Shown here piece by piece: positions 48,377 to 59,897 of a stretch of 64,000 bases of DNA. Both the position numbers and the translations under genes were made by a program. Where the stretch lies: positions 2,007,501-2,071,500 of the forward strand of contig NZ_CP020100.1 in NCBI RefSeq assembly GCF_002056295.1, given 5' to 3'. The notes beneath the pieces are model-generated. The model ran no database searches. It saw only the letters and a list, made by a program, of their open reading frames with translations, and was not told where the DNA came from. This DNA comes from Halopseudomonas phragmitis (GTDB taxonomy: Bacteria > Pseudomonadota > Gammaproteobacteria > Pseudomonadales > Pseudomonadaceae). Numbering within the stretch: the stretch's first letter is position 1; the number at the start of each line of letters is the position of its first letter.

Positions 48377-50512
48377 ATGAAGTTCAAGTCCATTCAGCTG
48401 TCCATTGCGGTGCTGGCCGGTGCCAGTCTGTTTGTCGCCGTGGGTGCCATGACGCTGTACACATTGTATGCCTCCGACCGCAGCCAGGAATTTGTCCAGG
48501 CGCGTAGCCAGCAGTTGCTGGAAGGATTGGTCGAAGAGCGTTTGGCAGGGATAGCCGAAGGGGAGAGTGAGCGCATTCGCCGGCGTCTGGAGTATCCGCT
48601 GGTGGTTACCGGGCAGTTGGCGACGCTCAACCAGATGCTGGGTGAAGTTCAGGATGACGCCCTGCCCAGTCTGATGATGAGTCGCGAGGAAATGAATCGG
48701 GTCACGCGTAAGCTGCTCGAAGTCAACTCTGACCTGCTGAGTCTGTATGTAGCCTGGGAACCGAACTCGCTGGATGACCTGGACGAATACTATGAAGGGG
48801 TCACGACGGGTGGGTATGAGGGTTCAGGGCGATTCATGCCCTGGTGGTACCGTGATGACAGCGGCAACCTGGTGCTGGAAGCATTGACCGAACTGGAAAG
48901 CACTAACCTGCTGCCAACCGGGGTCAGGGAAGGTGAATATTACCTGTGCCCGAAGGAAACCTTGCGTCCCTGCGTGATTGATCCGGCCGCTTATGAAATG
49001 TCTGGGCAGATGCAGCTGTTGTCATCGTTCAATGTGCCGATCATGGTCGATGGCGAGTTCATGGGAATTGTTGGTGCTGACTTGTCGCTGAACTTTATTC
49101 AGAGGATGCTCGAGCAAAGCAATGCCAGCCTCTACAACGGTAGCGGTAAACAGGCATTGATCAGCACTAATCAGCGCCTTGTAGCCTATACCGGCAATGA
49201 TGCACAGCCGGGTGACCCGGCCGAACGCATTCTCGATGCCAATGAGCTTGCCAACCTGGCTCGTCTCGGCGACAGCCTGATTTATGAGGTTGATGAAGCG
49301 GGAGGGCATATCGAGCTGATCATGCCGATCCGTTTTGCTGGTACGGATGCGCGTTGGGTCTATCTGATTACCCTGCCGCTGGATGCGGTGATGAGTGATT
49401 TGCTGAGTCTGCAGGGTGAGCTGGAACGCCAGCAGGCCAGTGACTCCATGACCATGGTGATCATCGGTCTTTTGGTGTCGCTGGCCGGGGTCGGAGTGAT
49501 GGCGCTGGTGGGCTACAGCCTGGCACGCCCGGCCCGGCAGTTGTCGAGCATGCTGGAAGGTATCGCCCAGGGTGAAGGGGATTTGACCCGGCGTCTGGAG
49601 ATCGACCGTGCTGATGAACTTGGCGCTATTGCCCGTGGCTTCAATGCTTTCCTCGACAAGTTGCAGGCCATGATGCGTGAGGTGGTTGGCTCGGTGCAGC
49701 AGGTGACCGATGCCTCGGAAACTACCGCCGATATCGCCATGCGCACCAACGACGGGGTGCAGCGGCAGCTCAGCGAGATCGATCTGGTCGCTACGGCGGT
49801 AACGGAAATGACTGCTACTGCCCAGGATGTGGCGCGCAATGCGACCCAGGCGGCCGAGGCAGCCAGCAATGCCGATGGCTCGGCCAACCATGGTCGGGAA
49901 GTGGTGCGGGCGACCTCGCAGACCATTCAGCATCTGGCTGAGGATATCCAGCGCGCGGTGCTCAGCGTGCAGGATCTGGCCCGCGACAGTGAGAATATCA
50001 CTGGTATTTTGCACACCATTCGCGGTATCGCCGAGCAGACCAATCTGCTGGCGCTCAATGCTGCGATTGAGGCGGCCCGGGCAGGTGAGCAAGGACGCGG
50101 CTTTGCGGTAGTGGCTGACGAGGTGCGCAATCTGGCGCAGAAGACTCAGGCCTCGACCGAAGAAATTCAGCAAATGATCGAGCAGCTCCAGCAAGGCACC
50201 CGGGAAACCGTCAAGGTCATGGAGCAGAGTCGGGCTCAGACCGAGCAAAGTGTGCTGCAGGCTGAGGAGGCCGATGCCGCCCTGACCTCGATCACTCAGG
50301 CGGTGTCGGTCATCAATGAGATGAACACCCAGATCGCCAGTGCCGCCGAGGAGCAGAGTGCGGTAGCCGAGGATATCAATCGCAATGTGGCGACCATTGA
50401 CCAGGTCGCCAAGTCGGTAGCCGAGGGGGCTCAGGAGGCTTCTGAGGCCAGCGCCGGGTTGACCAAGCTGGCCGAGCACCAGCGCCGCCTGATCAACCAG
50501 TTCCGGGTTTGA
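48377..50512 (+). CDS. Methyl-accepting chemotaxis protein with dCache sensor
   Basis: The 711-aa receptor has an N-terminal membrane helix, a periplasmic dCache-type domain of about 320 residues ([57 protein letters not shown]), a second helix ([20 protein letters not shown]), HAMP, and a signalling domain. Its hairpin tip [20 protein letters not shown] is intact. The amino-acid-binding RxWY pattern is not clean, so the ligand is open. There is no C-terminal CheR-binding pentapeptide. A sigma28 promoter lies upstream. Confidence 0.95.
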   Translation: MKFKSIQLSIAVLAGASLFVAVGAMTLYTLYASDRSQEFVQARSQQLLEGLVEERLAGIAEGESERIRRRLEYPLVVTGQLATLNQMLGEVQDDALPSLMMSREEMNRVTRKLLEVNSDLLSLYVAWEPNSLDDLDEYYEGVTTGGYEGSGRFMPWWYRDDSGNLVLEALTELESTNLLPTGVREGEYYLCPKETLRPCVIDPAAYEMSGQMQLLSSFNVPIMVDGEFMGIVGADLSLNFIQRMLEQSNASLYNGSGKQALISTNQRLVAYTGNDAQPGDPAERILDANELANLARLGDSLIYEVDEAGGHIELIMPIRFAGTDARWVYLITLPLDAVMSDLLSLQGELERQQASDSMTMVIIGLLVSLAGVGVMALVGYSLARPARQLSSMLEGIAQGEGDLTRRLEIDRADELGAIARGFNAFLDKLQAMMREVVGSVQQVTDASETTADIAMRTNDGVQRQLSEIDLVATAVTEMTATAQDVARNATQAAEAASNADGSANHGREVVRATSQTIQHLAEDIQRAVLSVQDLARDSENITGILHTIRGIAEQTNLLALNAAIEAARAGEQGRGFAVVADEVRNLAQKTQASTEEIQQMIEQLQQGTRETVKVMEQSRAQTEQSVLQAEEADAALTSITQAVSVINEMNTQIASAAEEQSAVAEDINRNVATIDQVAKSVAEGAQEASEASAGLTKLAEHQRRLINQFRV

Positions 50513-50523
50513 TCAGGGGTTGA

Positions 50524-51171
50524 TCAGGGCTGGATCAGGGGCCCGGTGGGCGTGCAGCAGATCGGCCCCTGGGTTTGTGGACTGCTCATTGCCGGGGTTA
50601 CCGGGTGCATCAGGTCTACCCGTGAGTCGGCATTGAGCAGTAGTGGTTGCAGGGCCTGCGTCGCGGTGGCGTTGGCCAGCCACAGGCTTTGCTCGGCCTG
50701 ATTGAGGCTGACCGGCATACGCTCGGCCAGGCGACTGCTCAGGCCCTTGGCGGGCACTGTGATCAGCGCACAACTGTCCCAATAGCTGCCGTCATCCAGA
50801 CTGTAGCGCTCCCATAACCCGGCCAGGGCCAGGCCACCTTCCCGACGGCGCAGATACCAGGGCTGCTTGCGTCCGCCCTGGCTGTGCCAGAGAAAGTAGC
50901 CATCCACCGGAATAAGACAGCGACGCTGGGCAAGGGCCTGGCGGAACATCGGTTTGTCGTGCAGGTATTCGGCCTGGGCGCTGAATGGCGCCCGACTCAG
51001 GTCGCGCAGCCAGCCGGGCGTCAAATTCCACAGAGTCTGGACACACTCCAGGCGATTGTCAGCCTTGCGCAGGATCAGCAGCCGCTGGCCTGGCGCCAGA
51101 TTCCAGCTGGGCTGCCAGCCGGCAGGGGTGTCGCGGTGTGGGGCATTGAACTGGGCCAGGCGTCCGCTCAT
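50524..51171 (-). CDS. Degenerate SRAP (YedK/HMCES) family protein
   Basis: The 215-aa protein keeps the SRAP fold signatures RRCLIPVDG, LAGLWERY and RMPVSL. However, all four residues shown to be catalytic in E. coli YedK are replaced: Cys2 is Ser (MSGR), the Asn of NARxE is Ser64 (FSAQAE), the Glu of GFYEW is Leu94 (GYFLW), and the His before DRMPV is Ala149 (LAERMPV). YedK crosslinks to abasic sites in single-stranded DNA through Cys2; this protein should not. It overlaps the DUF2007 gene by four bases (ATGA). Confidence 0.85.
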   Translation of the reverse strand: MSGRLAQFNAPHRDTPAGWQPSWNLAPGQRLLILRKADNRLECVQTLWNLTPGWLRDLSRAPFSAQAEYLHDKPMFRQALAQRRCLIPVDGYFLWHSQGGRKQPWYLRRREGGLALAGLWERYSLDDGSYWDSCALITVPAKGLSSRLAERMPVSLNQAEQSLWLANATATQALQPLLLNADSRVDLMHPVTPAMSSPQTQGPICCTPTGPLIQP

Positions 51172-51428
51172 GTCAGGGCTGGCTCACTTTCGGGGTCATC
51201 AAACTCATCATCCAGTGGGGTGGCGTGTTGCCAGTCGTTGATCAACTCGCGGGCCAGTCCCAGGTCCGCAGGCTCGACCCAGAGTCCCAGCAAGTCATGA
51301 GCTGGCAATTCTCCTACCGCACCTTGCAGGTACTGGCCGGTAAGATGGCAACGGATATGGTGGCTGCTCAGCAACTGTTTTAGCAGCTCGGCTTCGATCA
51401 GATCACGGGGGTTATAGGCACACAGCAT
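51168..51428 (-). CDS. DUF2007 family small protein
   Basis: The 86-aa soluble protein begins MLCAYNPRDLIEAELLKQLL and contains HHIRCHLTGQYLQGAVGELP and LWVEPADLGLARELI, typical of DUF2007 (proposed signal-transducing ACT-like fold, function unknown). The longer frame upstream overlaps the CPXCG gene out of frame, so ATG 51428 was used. Its stop overlaps the SRAP start. Confidence 0.82.
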   Translation of the reverse strand: MLCAYNPRDLIEAELLKQLLSSHHIRCHLTGQYLQGAVGELPAHDLLGLWVEPADLGLARELINDWQHATPLDDEFDDPESEPALT

Positions 51429-51438
51429 GGCGTAGTGG

Positions 51439-51633
51439 TCAGTCCTGCTCGCGGCGCAGGTCGATATGATAACCGTCCTGGTCGGGATCGATCCACAGGT
51501 TGACATGGATCGCCTGGCAGCAGACCTGACAGTCCTCAATGTAAGACTGGCTGCCGCCGGTGAGATCCAGCAACAAGGTAATCGCCTCGCCGCAGTGGGG
51601 GCATTGCAGCATGGCTTCTTCGAGCGCTTGCAT
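51439..51633 (-). CDS. CPXCG-motif small zinc-ribbon-like protein
   Basis: The 64-aa protein has MLQCPHCGEAI and a second pair CQVCCQAI, consistent with a metal-binding ribbon (CPXCG family). GGAGG lies eight bases before ATG 51633, which favours this start over ATG 51639 or the longer frame. It is the first gene of a three-gene leftward unit with DUF2007 and the SRAP-like protein. Confidence 0.8.
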   Translation of the reverse strand: MQALEEAMLQCPHCGEAITLLLDLTGGSQSYIEDCQVCCQAIHVNLWIDPDQDGYHIDLRREQD

Positions 51634-51722
51634 GGGCATGACCTCCGGCAGTGATTGACCTATCCTAGGCTGTGACATTCAGTGTAGTCCGATCGTCAAC
51701 CGGGCGAAACCGACCAGAGCAA

Positions 51723-51751
51723 TTGAGACTCTGGAACGGGCCGCGCATAAT
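51723..51751 (+). promoter_or_regulatory. Sigma70-type promoter for the acyltransferase gene
   Basis: TTGAGA (51723-51728), a 17-base spacer and CATAAT (51746-51751) form a good housekeeping promoter about 100 bases before the acyltransferase ATG. The -10 sits in the loop of a perfect palindrome, GGGCCGCGCA-TAA-TGCGCGGCCC (51738-51760), which could be an operator or a hairpin at the RNA 5' end. Confidence 0.6.
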
Positions 51752-51853
51752 GCGCGGCCCAGGGAAATCCTGAAGACAGGCAGTGAGTACGGGTTGGGCC
51801 GGCGCTGCTGTTTGTCAGGATATCCCCAACACCCACGTGTGACGAGGAGCCCC

Positions 51854-52996
51854 ATGGCCGAGTTCGATGCCATAAGACCCTACAATGATGACGAAGTCCC
51901 GGCGGTGATGCAGCGTCTGTTGCGTGACCCTGAGTTGCTGCAGATGTTTGCCCGCTACCGGTTTCCCAGTCTGTCCCGTTGGCTGATGGGGCCGCTGGTG
52001 GCTCTGATTGGTGGTCGTCTGCGCCGCCAGGCGCGCAATATCCATACAGTCAGCGAACTGCAACAGCGGCTGGAACCCTATCTGAACCGGTTGATCGAGA
52101 GCAGTACGCTGGAAGTGACCTACAGCGGTCTGGAACATCTGGCCAAGGATCGACCGTATCTGTTTCTGGCCAATCACCGCGATATCGTCATGGATCCGGC
52201 GTTCGTCAATTACGCGCTTTACCATGCCGGCCACCCGACGCCACGGATCGCCATTGGCGACAATTTGCTGCAACGGCCCTTTGTCAGTGATCTGATGCGG
52301 CTGAACAAGAGCTTCATTGTCCACCGGTCGCTGACCGGGCGCCGCGAGAAACTGGCGGCCTACCAAACTCTGTCGGCCTATATCTGCCATTCGATTGCCT
52401 CGGGGGAGTCGGTCTGGATCGCCCAGGCCGAAGGCCGAGCAAAGGATGGCAAGGACGAGACCGACTCGGCAATCATCAAGATGTTCTGTATGAGCCGCAA
52501 GGACGAGCCGTTCCCAGAGGTGATCCGCTCGCTGGGCATCGTCCCGGTGTCCATCGCCTATGAGTGGGACCCCTGTGATCTGATGAAGGCGCGTGAGCTG
52601 GAACAGCGCGAGCGGACTGGTGGTTACGTCAAACAGCCGGGCGAGGATGATCGCTCAATAGCTCAGGGGCTGACCGGTTACAAGGGCCGGGTGCATGTGG
52701 CCTTTGGTGAGCCGCTCCAGGCCGAGTATGCCGATGCCAAGCTGGTGGCGCGTGAGTGCGACCGGCAGATTCTCGGGTCCTACCGCTTGTATGTCAGCAA
52801 TTATCTTGCCTTTGAGCGGCTGCCCGACGCACCTCAGATTGAGCTGGGTGACTGGCGTGCGCAGTTTGATACCGTGACCCTGAAGGTCGAACAGGAGCGT
52901 TTCGAGCAGCGTCTGGCCGCCTGCCCGGTTGAGCAGCAGCCGTTCTGGTTGTTGCAGTATGCCAATCCTGTGATCAGTCGCGCTAAGGTTGGCTAG
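51854..52996 (+). CDS. PlsC-like glycerolipid acyltransferase
   Basis: The 380-aa protein has an acyltransferase domain with LFLANHRDIVMDPAFVNYAL (motif I), RLNKSFIVHRS (motif II) and WIAQAEGRAKDGKDETDSA (motif III). It is longer than standard PlsC and its motif I has five rather than four residues between His and Asp, a variant spacing. It most likely acylates a lysophospholipid or related lipid at the inner membrane. ATG 51854 follows GAGGAG. Confidence 0.85.
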   Translation: MAEFDAIRPYNDDEVPAVMQRLLRDPELLQMFARYRFPSLSRWLMGPLVALIGGRLRRQARNIHTVSELQQRLEPYLNRLIESSTLEVTYSGLEHLAKDRPYLFLANHRDIVMDPAFVNYALYHAGHPTPRIAIGDNLLQRPFVSDLMRLNKSFIVHRSLTGRREKLAAYQTLSAYICHSIASGESVWIAQAEGRAKDGKDETDSAIIKMFCMSRKDEPFPEVIRSLGIVPVSIAYEWDPCDLMKARELEQRERTGGYVKQPGEDDRSIAQGLTGYKGRVHVAFGEPLQAEYADAKLVARECDRQILGSYRLYVSNYLAFERLPDAPQIELGDWRAQFDTVTLKVEQERFEQRLAACPVEQQPFWLLQYANPVISRAKVG

Positions 52997-53027
52997 GGTC
53001 TGCGGCTGTGATGGGCTGCAAACAGGT

Positions 53028-53093
53028 GTTCGCGCTCGCGGAGCGCCCCTGCCCTGAAATTGCCGGGGCAGGAGCGGCCGCGGCCGCGAAAAC
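53028..53093. repeat. REP/REPIN-like palindromic repeat
   Basis: TTCGCG...GCGCCCCTGCC and GGGGCAGGAGCGG...CGCGAA form an imperfect GC-rich inverted repeat of about 65 bp. The motif GGAGCGGCCGCGGCCGCGAA resembles the extragenic palindromes common in Pseudomonas. It lies between two convergent genes, the usual location. Confidence 0.65.
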
Positions 53094-53096
53094 ATT

Positions 53097-53375
53097 CTAC
53101 AACTGGGTGCTGATCAGACTCAGGACCACAGCCAGTACCAAGCACACCGTACCTACTGCATAAAACATGCGGTTGACCCGCACACTGGCGTTGTCAAGGC
53201 TCATGTCGCCAGCACTGGCTGGGCTGGTGGCCAGACGGGCGTTGGCGCGGGCACTACGTACTTGCGTGGCAATCCATAGCCAACTGCCGCAAACGGCGTA
53301 AAACAGCGCCAGTCCATTGAGAACCAGAGCCGGATGACTCAGATAATACATCCAGGCAGCCTGAAACACGGGCAT
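53097..53375 (-). CDS. Hypothetical two-helix membrane protein
   Basis: The 92-aa protein has two hydrophobic helices (LVLNGLALFYAVCGSWLWIA and FYAVGTVCLVLAVVLSLIS) joined by a basic/polar linker. No family is recognised. The stop is four bases from the REP-like repeat. Codon use looks like that of neighbours, and the upstream gap is AT-rich. Confidence 0.6.
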   Translation of the reverse strand: MPVFQAAWMYYLSHPALVLNGLALFYAVCGSWLWIATQVRSARANARLATSPASAGDMSLDNASVRVNRMFYAVGTVCLVLAVVLSLISTQL

Positions 53376-53664
53376 GCGTGACCTCCGGACATGCTCGGCA
53401 ACCTGCTCGTTTTCTTGTTGTTATGGCTGGGTTACAACGAAGCGTTAAAAAGTGAATGACAGGATATCGGCATATACCGATTCCGACTTAAAATCGCTCG
53501 AATTTTAACCTAAAGCGTGTCCGGCATTCGACCATGACCTACCAAAAACCGATCAAAGGCACATGCGTTCAAAACGTGGCGTTGTAACCTGAAGTGAAAA
53601 ACCGCAACATTTGAATGTTGATGCAGTCAAAATCATCAAGTCCTCCATATTTAGGGATATACCC
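53376..53664. other. AT-rich divergent region upstream of the SlyB-like gene
   Basis: This 289-base stretch is clearly more AT-rich than its surroundings (for example TTAAAATCGCTCGAATTTTA near 53490). It separates the divergent hypothetical gene and the SlyB-like lipoprotein gene, so it should hold their promoters. I could not fix a promoter or a PhoP box with confidence. Confidence 0.4.
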
Positions 53665-54126
53665 ATGAAAAAGCCTTTACTTCTCAGTGCCCTGCTCAGC
53701 AGCTTGCTGGTGGTCGGTGGGTGCGCCTCGCAACTGACCGGTGATGTCTATAGCCGTGATCAGGCCCGCGCTCCACAAACCGTGCGTCTGGGCACCGTCG
53801 AGTCTGTCCGCCTGGTACAGATCGAAGGCACCAAGACTGTGATTGGCCCGGCCGCAGGTGCCGCAGTGGGCGGTATTGCCGGTAGTGGTGTCGGTGGTGG
53901 TCGTGGCAGCGCCATCGCCACCGTGGTGGGTGCGGTTGCCGGTGGTATGGTCGGCGCTGCTGCCGAGGAAGGCATTACCCGTAGCCAGGGTGTGGAAATC
54001 ACCGTACGTGAAGACGACGGCCAGACTCGCGCCTATGTGCAGCAGGTGTCCAACAACATCAGCTTCGCTCCGGGTGACCGGGTGCGGATTCTGACTGTGA
54101 ATGGCGAGTCTCGGGTTACCAAGTAA
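53665..54126 (+). CDS. slyB: SlyB-like glycine-zipper outer-membrane lipoprotein
   Basis: The 153-aa precursor has lipobox VGGC (SSLLVVGGCASQLTGDVYS) and a glycine-zipper 2TM segment (IGPAAGAAVGGIAGSGVGGG and AVAGGMVGAAAEE), followed by the C-terminal VEITVREDDGQTRAYVQQ and FAPGDRVRIL typical of SlyB/Pcp. SlyB protects outer-membrane proteins under stress and is PhoP-controlled in enterics. ATG 53665 starts MKKPLLLSALL, behind AGGGA. Confidence 0.9.
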   Translation: MKKPLLLSALLSSLLVVGGCASQLTGDVYSRDQARAPQTVRLGTVESVRLVQIEGTKTVIGPAAGAAVGGIAGSGVGGGRGSAIATVVGAVAGGMVGAAAEEGITRSQGVEITVREDDGQTRAYVQQVSNNISFAPGDRVRILTVNGESRVTK

Positions 54127-54149
54127 CCTGTGCAAGTCGGCACTCCCGG

Positions 54150-54217
54150 TTGTCATCACGGGCGGCGCAGCCGCGTGGTGATCCATGGCTACTGATGGAT
54201 TACCACGCTGCTGTGTA
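54150..54217. repeat. Degenerate copy of the ATTGCGAG-type palindromic repeat
   Basis: TGTCATCACGGGCGGCGCAGCCGCG leads into CGTGGTGATCCAT and ATGGATTACCACG, a 13-bp stem with one G-U type pair. It matches the layout of the element at 60437-60560 (GTCATTGCGAG, GC-rich core, GTGGCAATCCA) with several changes. It lies 24 bases past the slyB stop and could also act as its 3' hairpin. Confidence 0.6.
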
Positions 54218-54475
54218 ACTCATCAAAATCAAGTTCTCCCCGCAATAATCACACCCCCAAGCCTGTTCCCGGGCTAGTAATTTGCTTCAAATTGCTACAA
54301 GCGTAGTGGCTTCCCCTTCTTATTTATATTGCTATCCCGATAGTTCTCGTCTATGGGTTTAACCGGGGCTGTCAAGATGTTGTCTGATTGGCAACCTATG
54401 GTAAGTAAATGATTTACCAAGCCGTAACGGAGATATCCGGCCCATGTTGAGTTCCATCCGTACAGGATTGTGGAT
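54218..54475. other. Leader of the first mrp operon
   Basis: This part of the 349-base gap between slyB and mrpA1 is AT-rich (TTCTTATTTATATTGCTATC near 54330). It contains a small hairpin GGTAAGT...GATTTACC near 54400 and no open reading frame I believe in. The promoter of the first mrp operon must lie here or in the repeat before it, but I cannot name its boxes. Confidence 0.35.
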
Positions 54476-57198
<2,723 letters not shown>

Positions 57199-57199
<1 letters not shown>

Positions 57200-57591
57200 T
57201 GGAATGGATTGCCGCCATTACCGCCGGCATCATGGCCGCGCTGGGCGTGTGGATGATGCTGGACCGCCACTTGATGCGAGTGGTACTGGGTATTGCCGTG
57301 CTGGGCAATGCGATCAATCTCGGGGTATTGACTACCGGACGTTTCGCCGGTGAGCGGGCGGCCTTCGTGTTCGGCAACGAGGTGGTAACCGATGCGGCCA
57401 ACCCGCTGCCCCAGGCACTGGTGTTGACCGCGATTGTCATTGGCTTTGCGCTGTTTGTATTCGCTCTTGCGGTGCTCAAGCGGACCCATGAACTGCATGG
57501 GGACAAGGATACCGACAAGGTCAGTGCGTCTACCGAGCAGCCGGCTCCAGACCATAACGAGGATCACCATGAGCCGGAGGGCCGGGCATGA
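57199..57591 (+). CDS. mrpC: Mrp antiporter subunit C, operon 1
   Basis: The 130-aa NuoK-like subunit has three helices (IMAALGVWMMLDRHLMRVVL, then PLPQALVLTAIVIGFALFVF) and a longer charged tail (DKDTDKVSASTEQ...) than the second copy. The ATG shares a base with the mrpA stop (TGATG). The PLPQALVLTAIVIGFA signature is identical in the second operon. Confidence 0.95.
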
Positions 57592-59081
57592 TGAATATCT
57601 TGTTGGTCCTGCCGGTGGTCATTCCGTTGACCACGTTGTTGCTGGGCCTGTTGGTCAAGCGCCACCACGCCTGGGTGTCGTTCATCAGCCTGGCCGGCAG
57701 CCTGGCACTGTTGGCGGCCGGGGTCTGGCTGGTGATGCTGGCTGCCCAGGGCGTGGTGCTTAGCGGTCAGATGGCCAACTGGGCGGCGCCCTATGGCATC
57801 AGTCTGGTGATTGACCGGCTGTCTGCGGTGATGGTGGCGATTACCGGGGTGATTGGTCTGGCAACCCTGGTATATGCCCATCGCCAGCCTATGCCGGCCG
57901 ATTTTCTGCGCGATGTGCACCTGTTTGTTCAGGGCCTGCTGGCCGGTATCTGTGGAGCCTTCATCACCGCTGACGTGTTCAACCTGTATGTCTGGTTTGA
58001 GGTGCTGTTGATCGGCTCGTTTGCCCTGATTGCGCTGGGCGGTGGTGAGCGTCGGCTGGCTGGGGCCATGACTTATCTGGTGCTGAACATGCTGGCGACC
58101 CTGATGTTCCTGCTGGCGGCCGGTCTTGTCTATGGCTCCACGGGAACGCTAAACATGGGCGAACTGGCGCTGATCTTCCGTGCCGATCAGGCCACTTCCG
58201 GAGCCTGGCTGGGTGTCATGCTAATGCTGATGTCGTTCGCGGTGAAGGCGGCGCTGTTCCCGTTGTTTGGCTGGCTACCGGCCAGTTACCACGTGGCCTG
58301 GACCCCTGTGTCGGCGCTGTTCGCTGGGTTGCTGACCAAAGTTGGGGTGTATGCCCTGATCCGGATGGTGACCTTGCTCTGGCCTGAGCCGGGGATGGTG
58401 CATACGGTACTTCTGTGGGTGGCCTGCGCGACCATGATCATCGGGGTGCTGGGGGCGGCGGCGCAGACCGAGGTACGGCGGATTCTGTCGTTCCATATCG
58501 TCAGCCAGGTCGGCTACATGGTACTGGGGCTGGCGCTGGCGACGCCGCTGGCTCTGGCTGGCGCAGTGTTCTATCTGATTCATCATATTGTAGTGAAGGC
58601 CAACCTGTTCTTCGTCGGTGGCGTGGCCGCGCGGCTGACCGGTTCGGAGCGTTTGGCAGCGATGGGCGGGTTGTATGCCAGCAAGCCACTGCTGGCGGTG
58701 CTGTTTGCGATTCCGGCGCTGTCGCTGGCCGGGATTCCGCCGCTGTCCGGTTTCTGGGCCAAGTTCGTGCTGGTCAAGGCCAGTCTCGATGCAGGGGTTT
58801 GGATCGCGACGTTCTTCGCCCTGCTCACTGGGATCTTTACCCTGCTGTCGATGAGCAAAATTTGGAACGAAAGCTTCCTCAAAGCTCACCCGCAGCCCGA
58901 ACAACTGGGTGTTGCCGGTGATGGGCCGAGGGGGGCCTGGCTGACCATGATCGTGCTGGCAGCGATTACTGTGCTGATCGGCTTTGGCGCTGGGCCGGTG
59001 ATGGAGTATGCGGTGGCCTCGGCCGAGCAACTGGTCGAGGCGCCAGCCTATCTGCAACTGATCGAACGGGGAGGTGAGTGA
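57588..59081 (+). CDS. mrpD: Mrp antiporter subunit D, operon 1
   Basis: The 497-aa NuoM/N-like subunit has about 14 helices. The conserved Glu is in YVWFEVLLIGSFALIAL and the channel Lys in MSFAVKAALFPLFGWLPASY. Both residues are needed for antiport in studied Mrp systems. It overlaps mrpC by four bases and mrpE by four bases. Confidence 0.95.
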   Translation: MMNILLVLPVVIPLTTLLLGLLVKRHHAWVSFISLAGSLALLAAGVWLVMLAAQGVVLSGQMANWAAPYGISLVIDRLSAVMVAITGVIGLATLVYAHRQPMPADFLRDVHLFVQGLLAGICGAFITADVFNLYVWFEVLLIGSFALIALGGGERRLAGAMTYLVLNMLATLMFLLAAGLVYGSTGTLNMGELALIFRADQATSGAWLGVMLMLMSFAVKAALFPLFGWLPASYHVAWTPVSALFAGLLTKVGVYALIRMVTLLWPEPGMVHTVLLWVACATMIIGVLGAAAQTEVRRILSFHIVSQVGYMVLGLALATPLALAGAVFYLIHHIVVKANLFFVGGVAARLTGSERLAAMGGLYASKPLLAVLFAIPALSLAGIPPLSGFWAKFVLVKASLDAGVWIATFFALLTGIFTLLSMSKIWNESFLKAHPQPEQLGVAGDGPRGAWLTMIVLAAITVLIGFGAGPVMEYAVASAEQLVEAPAYLQLIERGGE

Positions 59082-59578
59082 TGGTTTTTGTCCATCTGTT
59101 GCTGACCAGTTTGCTCAGCCTCTGGTATGACGGCGCAACGCTGGCCAGCTGGCTGCTGGCGTTCGTGCTGGTCTATGGGCTGTTGAAACTATTGGGCCTG
59201 CTGCTGCCGGTATGTCGAGTCTATGCCATGCGGGTCGAGGCCGGGGCGCGCTTCGTGCCCTGGTTTACCTGGAAAGTGTTCAGTGCCTCGCTGGATGTGG
59301 CGCTGATCGTGATCAACCCGCGCCGACAGGTCAATTCGGCGGTGGTTCAGGTCCATCTGGATACTCAGGACCGTCGGCTGGTCACGGTTATTGCCTGTTT
59401 GCTGACGCTGACACCGGGTACCCTGGCGCTATCCTACCGGCCTGGTGAACTATTCGTGCACGTACTGGATACAGCCTCGGCCGACCCGGTACAGCAGGCG
59501 ATTCATGAAATCGAGTTGCGCTTGATGGCTTGGGTCTATCCCATGGGAGACAAACTGGGAGGCAAACATGACGGTTGA
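59078..59578 (+). CDS. mrpE: Mrp antiporter subunit E, operon 1
   Basis: The 166-aa subunit has two N-terminal helices and a cytoplasmic domain with VALIVINPRRQVNSAVVQ and LLTLTPGTLALSY, the MrpE/MnhE signature. MrpE stabilises the complex. Start overlaps the mrpD stop (ATGA-type), and the end overlaps mrpF by 11 bases. Confidence 0.94.
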   Translation: MMVFVHLLLTSLLSLWYDGATLASWLLAFVLVYGLLKLLGLLLPVCRVYAMRVEAGARFVPWFTWKVFSASLDVALIVINPRRQVNSAVVQVHLDTQDRRLVTVIACLLTLTPGTLALSYRPGELFVHVLDTASADPVQQAIHEIELRLMAWVYPMGDKLGGKHDG

Positions 59579-59897
59579 ACTGGCGGGTGCCTATTGGGTG
59601 CTGCCGTTGGCTGGTGCCATGTTGGTGAGCAGCGCGGTATTGATCATGTGGCGGTTGCTGGCAGGGCCGAGTCGTCCGGATCGGGCGGTGGCGGTGGATG
59701 CCATGACTCTGATCGGAGTGGCCGGGGTTGGAGTGGTCGCCCTGGTCCGTGAGCAGGCGGTATTGCTGGATGTGGCTATTGTGCTGGCGATCGTCAGTTT
59801 CCTGGGTAGCGTGGCTTTCGCACTGCTGTTCAAGGGTACCCACCACAGTGATGACCCGCATGATCAGCCGCCTGAGCGCGGGGAGGCGGGGCTATGA
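59568..59897 (+). CDS. mrpF: Mrp antiporter subunit F, operon 1
   Basis: The 109-aa protein has three helices and the MrpF pattern MWRLLAGPSRPDRAVAVDAM and LLDVAIVLAIVSFLGSVAFA. The conserved Asp in this region contributes to Na+ binding or efflux in characterised systems. It overlaps both neighbours. Confidence 0.94.
   Translation: MTVELAGAYWVLPLAGAMLVSSAVLIMWRLLAGPSRPDRAVAVDAMTLIGVAGVGVVALVREQAVLLDVAIVLAIVSFLGSVAFALLFKGTHHSDDPHDQPPERGEAGL

Noticed and set aside
49022-50479. Long minus-strand open frame (485 codons) antisense to the chemoreceptor
   Set aside because: It is a frame shadow: His/Arg-rich with no signal, motif or ribosome site, while the plus-strand frame encodes a complete, highly conserved chemoreceptor.
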